Positions 23,779 through 27,202 of a stretch of DNA of 27,202 nucleotides are shown here, piece after piece. A model generated the notes under the pieces. The model saw only the letters and a program-made list of their open reading frames with translations, had not been told where the DNA came from and searched no databases. The translations under genes and the position numbers were made by a program. The stretch covers positions 1-27,202 of the forward strand of contig NZ_CAJJWO010000068.1 of assembly GCF_905196875.1 (NCBI RefSeq), written 5' to 3'. The stretch comes from an uncultured Parabacteroides sp. (GTDB taxonomy: Bacteria > Bacteroidota > Bacteroidia > Bacteroidales > Tannerellaceae). The number at the start of each line of letters is the position of its first letter. Position 1 is the stretch's first letter.

Positions 23779-24177
23779 ATGAAATACTGGTTAATAGCCG
23801 CTGTCGCAATCATAATGGCAGCATGTAATGATGATATCGAACATAAGCTGGAAGGCAAATGGCAATTGCAACAGGTGGAAGCTGACGGAAAAGTGATACA
23901 GGCTGATACAGTGTTTTATAATTTTCAAAATGTTCTGTTTATGTATCAGGTGTATATTCCGTCTGCCGATTCATTCGCCATTCAACATGGTTTTAATACA
24001 TTAAAGGATGATAATCAGTTGATATTGGAACTTACAAATGTACCTCGTATGGCGACAGAATATATTAAAATCACAGATTGGAAAGAAACTGTACGCACAT
24101 TTACCATTGAAGAGTCCAACAGAAAACATTTGATCCTGAATAGCGAAGGGAAAAGATATACTTTCAGAAAGTTCTGA
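23779..24177 (+). CDS. Small lipocalin-like lipoprotein (DUF4847-like)
   Basis: The 132-residue protein has a lipoprotein signal with lipobox MAAC (Cys16). A small domain follows: LEGKWQLQQVEADGKVIQADTVFYNFQ near the start, repeated beta-strand-like segments and the closing KHLILNSEGKRYTFRKF. The GKWQL opening and the strand pattern resemble lipocalin-like Bacteroidota lipoproteins such as DUF4847. That assignment is by appearance only, and no ligand is known. The gene begins nine bases after hisB ends with no terminator between, so it should be transcribed with the his operon and come under its attenuator. Whether it has any link to histidine is unclear; it may simply be a passenger. Confidence 0.8.
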   Translation: MKYWLIAAVAIIMAACNDDIEHKLEGKWQLQQVEADGKVIQADTVFYNFQNVLFMYQVYIPSADSFAIQHGFNTLKDDNQLILELTNVPRMATEYIKITDWKETVRTFTIEESNRKHLILNSEGKRYTFRKF

Positions 24178-24206
24178 AAACACTTTTTGACCGGAAAAAT
24201 GGTAGC

Positions 24207-24270
24207 GCCCGTAGTTTCTTTCATCATTTGATCAAAAAAATGAAAGAAACTGCGGGCAATCTTATTTTTT
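24207..24270 (+). terminator. Probable terminator of the his operon
   Basis: The arms at 24207-24224 and 24240-24257 pair over 18 bases with one G-U (base of the stem GCCCG / CGGGC, then TTTCTTTCAT / ATGAAAGAAA) around a 15-base loop. A U-rich tail AATCTTATTTTTT follows. It lies 29 bases after the lipoprotein stop and is the first strong hairpin downstream of the his genes. It is built from copies 1 and 2 of the 41-base array. Confidence 0.7.
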
Positions 24271-24351
24271 GACCGGAAAAATGAAATTGTTTGTCGATTC
24301 TTTTACTTTTTGAATGAAAAAATGAAATTGTTTGCTGACAATCTTATTTTT

Positions 24352-24399
24352 TGATCGAAAAAACGATATTGTCAGGTGATTCTATCGTTTTTTCGGTCA
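24352..24399. terminator. Inverted repeat, possible terminator for the tex-ybaK transcript
   Basis: The arms at 24352-24368 and 24383-24399 pair over 17 bases with one G-U (TGATCGAAAAAACGATA with TATCGTTTTTTCGGTCA), loop 14 bases. The stem contains an A6 run facing a T6 run, so a shorter CGATA/TATCG hairpin followed by T6 could stop transcription in either direction. It lies 17 bases beyond the ybaK stop. Confidence 0.55.
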
Positions 24400-24415
24400 A
24401 AATGAGTTTGTGCAG

Positions 24416-24898
24416 CTAGTCGCCGCTTACCAGATCGGCCAGCGAAGCATTCGTTTCGCGAACGAGGTCGGCCGGAGCCAATAAAACCTGCAAACCGCGT
24501 TGTCCGGCACTTACATAGATATTTTCGAAATTCTCCGCACTGAGATGGATGTAAGTGGGAAAATGTTTCTTCATTCCGATAGGAGAACATCCTCCCCGGA
24601 TATAACCGGTCAGAGGCAACAACTCTTTAACAGGGATCATTTCGCATTTTTTGTTTCCCGACACTTTGGCTGCTTTCTTTAAATCCACTTCATCCGCTCC
24701 GGGAATGACACAAACGAAATATCCGCTTTTGTCGCCATGTAAGATCAATGTTTTGAATACCTGTTCTACATTCTCTCCAAGCTGTTCTGCAACATGGGTG
24801 GCGCTCAGATCGTTTTCGTCGACCTCGTAAGGCACCAGCTGGTAAACTATTTTAGCTTTATCCAACAGCCTTGCTACATTTGTCTTATTAATTTTCAT
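24416..24898 (-). CDS. ybaK: Cys-tRNA(Pro)/aminoacyl-tRNA deacylase, YbaK/EbsC family
   Basis: The 160-residue, single-domain cytoplasmic enzyme belongs to the YbaK/ProX editing superfamily, which hydrolyses Cys (and Ala) mischarged on tRNA-Pro. The conserved lysine (Lys49, in QVFKTLIL) and the TGYIRGGCSPIGMKK loop (97-111) match the YbaK active-site region. In YbaK of Haemophilus the same loop reads GYIVGGISPLGQKK. Length is normal. It begins one base after the tex stop, so both are translated from one message, an arrangement that suggests but does not prove a link between translation quality control and Tex. Confidence 0.93.
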   Translation of the reverse strand: MKINKTNVARLLDKAKIVYQLVPYEVDENDLSATHVAEQLGENVEQVFKTLILHGDKSGYFVCVIPGADEVDLKKAAKVSGNKKCEMIPVKELLPLTGYIRGGCSPIGMKKHFPTYIHLSAENFENIYVSAGQRGLQVLLAPADLVRETNASLADLVSGD

Positions 24899-24899
24899 A

Positions 24900-27026
24900 T
24901 CATAACCCTTTCATAGATAGTTGAACCCGCTTACGGGCCAGGTCCACGCTCATAACTTTCACCTTGACGTGTTGGTGTATGGATACAACCTGTGTCGGAT
25001 CGCTGATGAAACGATCGGCCAGTTCTGAAATATGAACCAGTCCGTTCTCTTTGATACCGACATCGACAAAACATCCGAAGTTCGTAATATTCGTTACGAT
25101 GCCCGGCAATACCATACCTTCTTTTAAGTCTTCTATCGTTTTGACAGTAGGATCGAAAGAAAAGACCTGTATTGCCTGACGCGGATCGCGTCCCGGTTTA
25201 TCCAGTTCTTCCATAATATCCAGCAACGTGGGCATTCCCACTTTGTCGGTGATGTACTTTTTAAGATCGAGTTTCTTCTTTAGTTCCTTGTTGGTTATAA
25301 GTTCTTCAACCGTGCATTTCAGATCTTTTGCCATCTGCTCCACAATCGGGTAACTTTCGGGGTGAACAGCCGAATTATCCAAAGGAGTCTTCCCGTTTTG
25401 GATACGTAAGAATCCGGCACTTTGTTCAAAAGCTTTTTCCCCCATGCGGGGCACTTTCATCAATTCACGGCGCGACTGGAAAGGACCGTGTTCTGCACGG
25501 TAATCCACAATATTTTGTGCAAGGGTGGGGCCTAAGCCGGAAATATAAGTAAGCAAATGTTTACTGGCAGTGTTCACATTCACCCCAACCATATTTACGC
25601 AACTTTCAACGGTCTGATCCAGACTTTTCTTCAAAGCACCCTGTTCGACATCATGCTGGTACTGACCGACACCGATGCTTTTCGGATCGATTTTGACCAG
25701 TTCGGCCAACGGGTCCATCAACCGGCGTCCGATACTGACTGCACCGCGTACCGTTACATCATATTCCGGAAATTCATCCCGTGCAATTTTAGACGCAGAA
25801 TAGATAGACGCTCCGTTTTCGCTGACTACGAATACTTGTACTTTACGATCGTAGCGTATGTTGGTAATGAATTGTTCCGTTTCGCGGCTGGCTGTCCCGT
25901 TGCCGATAGCAATTGCGTCGATAGCATAAGTCGCTACCAGTTGTGCAACTTTCGCGGCAGCTTTGCTTTTCTCATTCTGGGGTGGATGGGGATAGATGGC
26001 TTCATTATGAAGCAGATTGCCCTGCGCATCGAGGCACACCAGCTTGCAGCCGGTACGATATCCCGGATCGACGCCCAGCACGCGCTTTTGTCCCAACGGA
26101 GGAGCAAGCAGTAGTTGACGAAGGTTCTCGGCAAAGACGCGGATGGCTTCTTCGTCGGCCTTAGCTTTACTGAGGTTAGCATATTCTGTTTCGATGGATG
26201 GTTTCAGCAAACGTTTGAAAGAGTCGTCGACAGCATCGGCTACGTGGTCGGAAACTTCGTTACGGCCTTTTACGAACTGTCGCTTCAGACGGTCGAGTGT
26301 CGCGTCGGTATCCGGTGAGATACTTACCCGAAGGATTCCTTCGGCTTCCCCGCGGCGAAGAGCCAGTAGACGGTGGGAGCTGCAACGGCTCAATGGTTCG
26401 CTGAATTCGAAGTAGTCGCGATATTTGGCTCCTTCCTCTTCCTTTCCTTTGATTACTTTGGAAGTAATTATTCCTGTCCGGGCAAAAGAGTTGCGCACGG
26501 CGTTACGTGCACTTTCGTTTTCGTTGACCCATTCGGCAATGATGTCGCGTGCTCCTTGCAGGGCTTCGGCGGCATTTTTGACTTCGCCTTTGATAAAGTT
26601 CTTCACCCGGTCTATCAGATTACGCTCGTTCTGCAACATGATTAGTTGAGCGAGAGGTTCCAGCCCTTTCTTGCGGGCTATCTCTGCTTTTGTCACCCTC
26701 TTGGGTTTATATGGAAGGTAGATATCTTCTATTTCCGTACTGTCCCACGAGTCTTCTATACGTTTCTTTAACTCGGGAGTCAGCTTGCCTTGCTCTTCGA
26801 TAGAGGATAAAATACTTTCTTTTCTCTTTTTCAGCTCGGTAAGTTTATCCAGCAAGTCTTTGATATTGCCAATCTGAACTTCATCCAGCCCGCCGGTAAC
26901 TTCTTTCCTGTACCGGCTGATAAAAGGGATTGTTGCTCCTTCATTCAATAGTCCGATCGTCCTTTCGACTTGTCCGTCCGGAATATTCAAAGAATGGGAG
27001 ATAATTGTGTGAAATGATATTGTCAT
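24900..27026 (-). CDS. tex: Tex family RNA-binding transcription accessory protein
   Basis: A 708-residue cytoplasmic protein homologous to Tex/YhgF and to the core of eukaryotic Spt6. Domains in order: N-terminal helical Tex region (about 1-200), YqgF/RNase H-like domain starting at RVLGVDPGYRTGCK (315-328), helix-hairpin-helix repeats (about 485-545, TYISGLGPTLAQNIVDYR and LMKVPRMGEKAFEQSAGF), and a C-terminal S1 RNA-binding domain (about 632-708, GMVLPGIVTNITNFGCFVDVG). All are complete. Tex binds nucleic acid and influences transcription and stress tolerance; its exact bacterial role is still debated. The stop is one base from the ybaK start. A -7 box lies 25 bases upstream of its ATG. 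Confidence 0.95.
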   Translation of the reverse strand: MTISFHTIISHSLNIPDGQVERTIGLLNEGATIPFISRYRKEVTGGLDEVQIGNIKDLLDKLTELKKRKESILSSIEEQGKLTPELKKRIEDSWDSTEIEDIYLPYKPKRVTKAEIARKKGLEPLAQLIMLQNERNLIDRVKNFIKGEVKNAAEALQGARDIIAEWVNENESARNAVRNSFARTGIITSKVIKGKEEEGAKYRDYFEFSEPLSRCSSHRLLALRRGEAEGILRVSISPDTDATLDRLKRQFVKGRNEVSDHVADAVDDSFKRLLKPSIETEYANLSKAKADEEAIRVFAENLRQLLLAPPLGQKRVLGVDPGYRTGCKLVCLDAQGNLLHNEAIYPHPPQNEKSKAAAKVAQLVATYAIDAIAIGNGTASRETEQFITNIRYDRKVQVFVVSENGASIYSASKIARDEFPEYDVTVRGAVSIGRRLMDPLAELVKIDPKSIGVGQYQHDVEQGALKKSLDQTVESCVNMVGVNVNTASKHLLTYISGLGPTLAQNIVDYRAEHGPFQSRRELMKVPRMGEKAFEQSAGFLRIQNGKTPLDNSAVHPESYPIVEQMAKDLKCTVEELITNKELKKKLDLKKYITDKVGMPTLLDIMEELDKPGRDPRQAIQVFSFDPTVKTIEDLKEGMVLPGIVTNITNFGCFVDVGIKENGLVHISELADRFISDPTQVVSIHQHVKVKVMSVDLARKRVQLSMKGL

Positions 27027-27051
27027 ATTTGTTTTATAATACCTGTTTATG

Positions 27052-27059
27052 CAAAAATA
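27052..27059 (-). promoter_or_regulatory. Bacteroidota -7 promoter box for tex
   Basis: The minus strand reads TATTTTTG, matching TAnnTTTG, 25 bases before the ATG at 27026. No good TTTG -33 element lies at the right distance. Confidence 0.5.
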
Positions 27060-27141
27060 GGTATTAAATTTAAAAGGTTACTCCCGTTTAAGATGTTTTT
27101 GTGAATAGAAGCTGAGCGGTAGTGCCCGATAAGAGGAAAAC

Positions 27142-27202
27142 TTACTTAGTAAGTAAGGTCAAATCTACTCGATAAGTAAATGTGAGTCTACTTACTAAGT
27201 AA
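27142..27202. repeat. Three near-palindromic 15-mers at 23-base period
   Basis: TTACTTAGTAAGTAA (27142-27156), CTACTCGATAAGTAA (27165-27179) and CTACTTACTAAGTAA (27188-27202) begin exactly 23 bases apart with eight-base spacers. The first is a perfect palindrome around its central base. In the third the two seven-base arms match at six positions. They lie upstream of tex, about 83 bases beyond its -7 box, and run to the end of the window, so more copies may follow. The layout resembles an operator or iteron-type protein-binding array; no binding protein can be identified. The rest of 27060-27141 shows nothing recognisable. Confidence 0.7.

Larger units (their letters stand above)
24184..24415. 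repeat. Tandem array with exact 41-base period (five copies plus a partial sixth)
   Basis: Copies start at 24184, 24225, 24266, 24307 and 24348, each 41 bases long, with a degenerate partial copy from 24389 up to the ybaK stop. The best-kept part is the first 18 bases, TTTTTGACCGGAAAAATG in copies 1 and 3, with TTGA at the same phase in copies 1-5. Copies 3 and 4 also share ATGAAATTGTTTG. The array fills almost the whole gap between two converging genes. Superimposed inverted repeats pair copy 1 with copy 2 and copy 5 with copy 6. It is too degenerate and the repeats too AT-rich for CRISPR, and no cas genes are nearby. Confidence 0.85.

Noticed and set aside
24184..24415. Possible CRISPR array (regular 41-base period)
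   Set aside because: The repeat part is AT-rich and degenerate, adjacent 'spacers' are related to each other by inversion or direct similarity, and no cas genes are present.
25557..26114. 185-residue plus-strand open frame inside tex
   Set aside because: It is antisense to the YqgF/HhH region of tex, which is complete and conserved. There is no promoter or start context.

Overview
This window looks like chromosomal DNA from a member of the Bacteroidales, most probably Parabacteroides or a close relative. The main evidence is the promoter style: several genes have a TAnnTTTG -7 box, in two cases with a TTTG -33 element about 18-20 bases upstream. Most start sites are A-rich and lack a Shine-Dalgarno sequence. 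The gene families also fit: long two-domain M16 peptidase, DUF4268 protein, bifunctional HisB, and many short lipoproteins with Ser/Ala-Cys lipoboxes. No rRNA, tRNA, transposase, integrase or CRISPR array was seen, and no stretch over 300 bases lacks a gene.

Layout. (1) 1-526: the last codons of an unidentified gene, then a small lipoprotein with a C-terminal membrane helix, a topology resembling phage spanins. (2) 529-1992, minus strand: an ExoX-C-like/DUF3820-type protein and a Nudix hydrolase. (3) 2085-4103: sucC-sucD, succinyl-CoA synthetase. (4) 4145-10110: a tight run of two membrane-anchored SGNH esterase-like proteins, an MBOAT O-acyltransferase and an unusual TonB-domain membrane protein, ending in a strong bidirectional terminator. 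(5) 10177-12706, minus strand: two tandem YbdG-like MscS channel paralogues. (6) 12894-19227: an M16 peptidase, a DUF4268 protein, an M1 lipoprotein aminopeptidase and an SMR (Gdx/SugE-like) transporter. (7) 19268-24177: a histidine operon with its own promoter, a His-rich leader peptide, a full attenuator, hisG-hisD-hisC-hisB and a small lipocalin-like lipoprotein. (8) 24184-24415: an exact 41-base-period tandem repeat array filling the convergent gap. (9) 24416-27026, minus strand: ybaK (prolyl-tRNA editing) downstream of tex. (10) 27142-27202: three near-palindromic 15-mers at a 23-base period, running off the window edge.

How they work together. Most of the window is housekeeping: TCA-cycle/propionate-succinate metabolism, histidine synthesis, tRNA proofreading, osmotic protection and peptide turnover. 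The least understood block is the SGNH-SGNH-MBOAT-TonB run, which has the parts of an envelope-glycan O-acylation machine. The most complete regulatory logic readable from the bases is the his attenuator, where strands 1:2, 2:3 and 3:4 can all be drawn. The most unexplained DNA structures are the 41-base array, the GCCAAT inverted repeat at 15779-15869 and the 23-base-period palindromes at the right edge.
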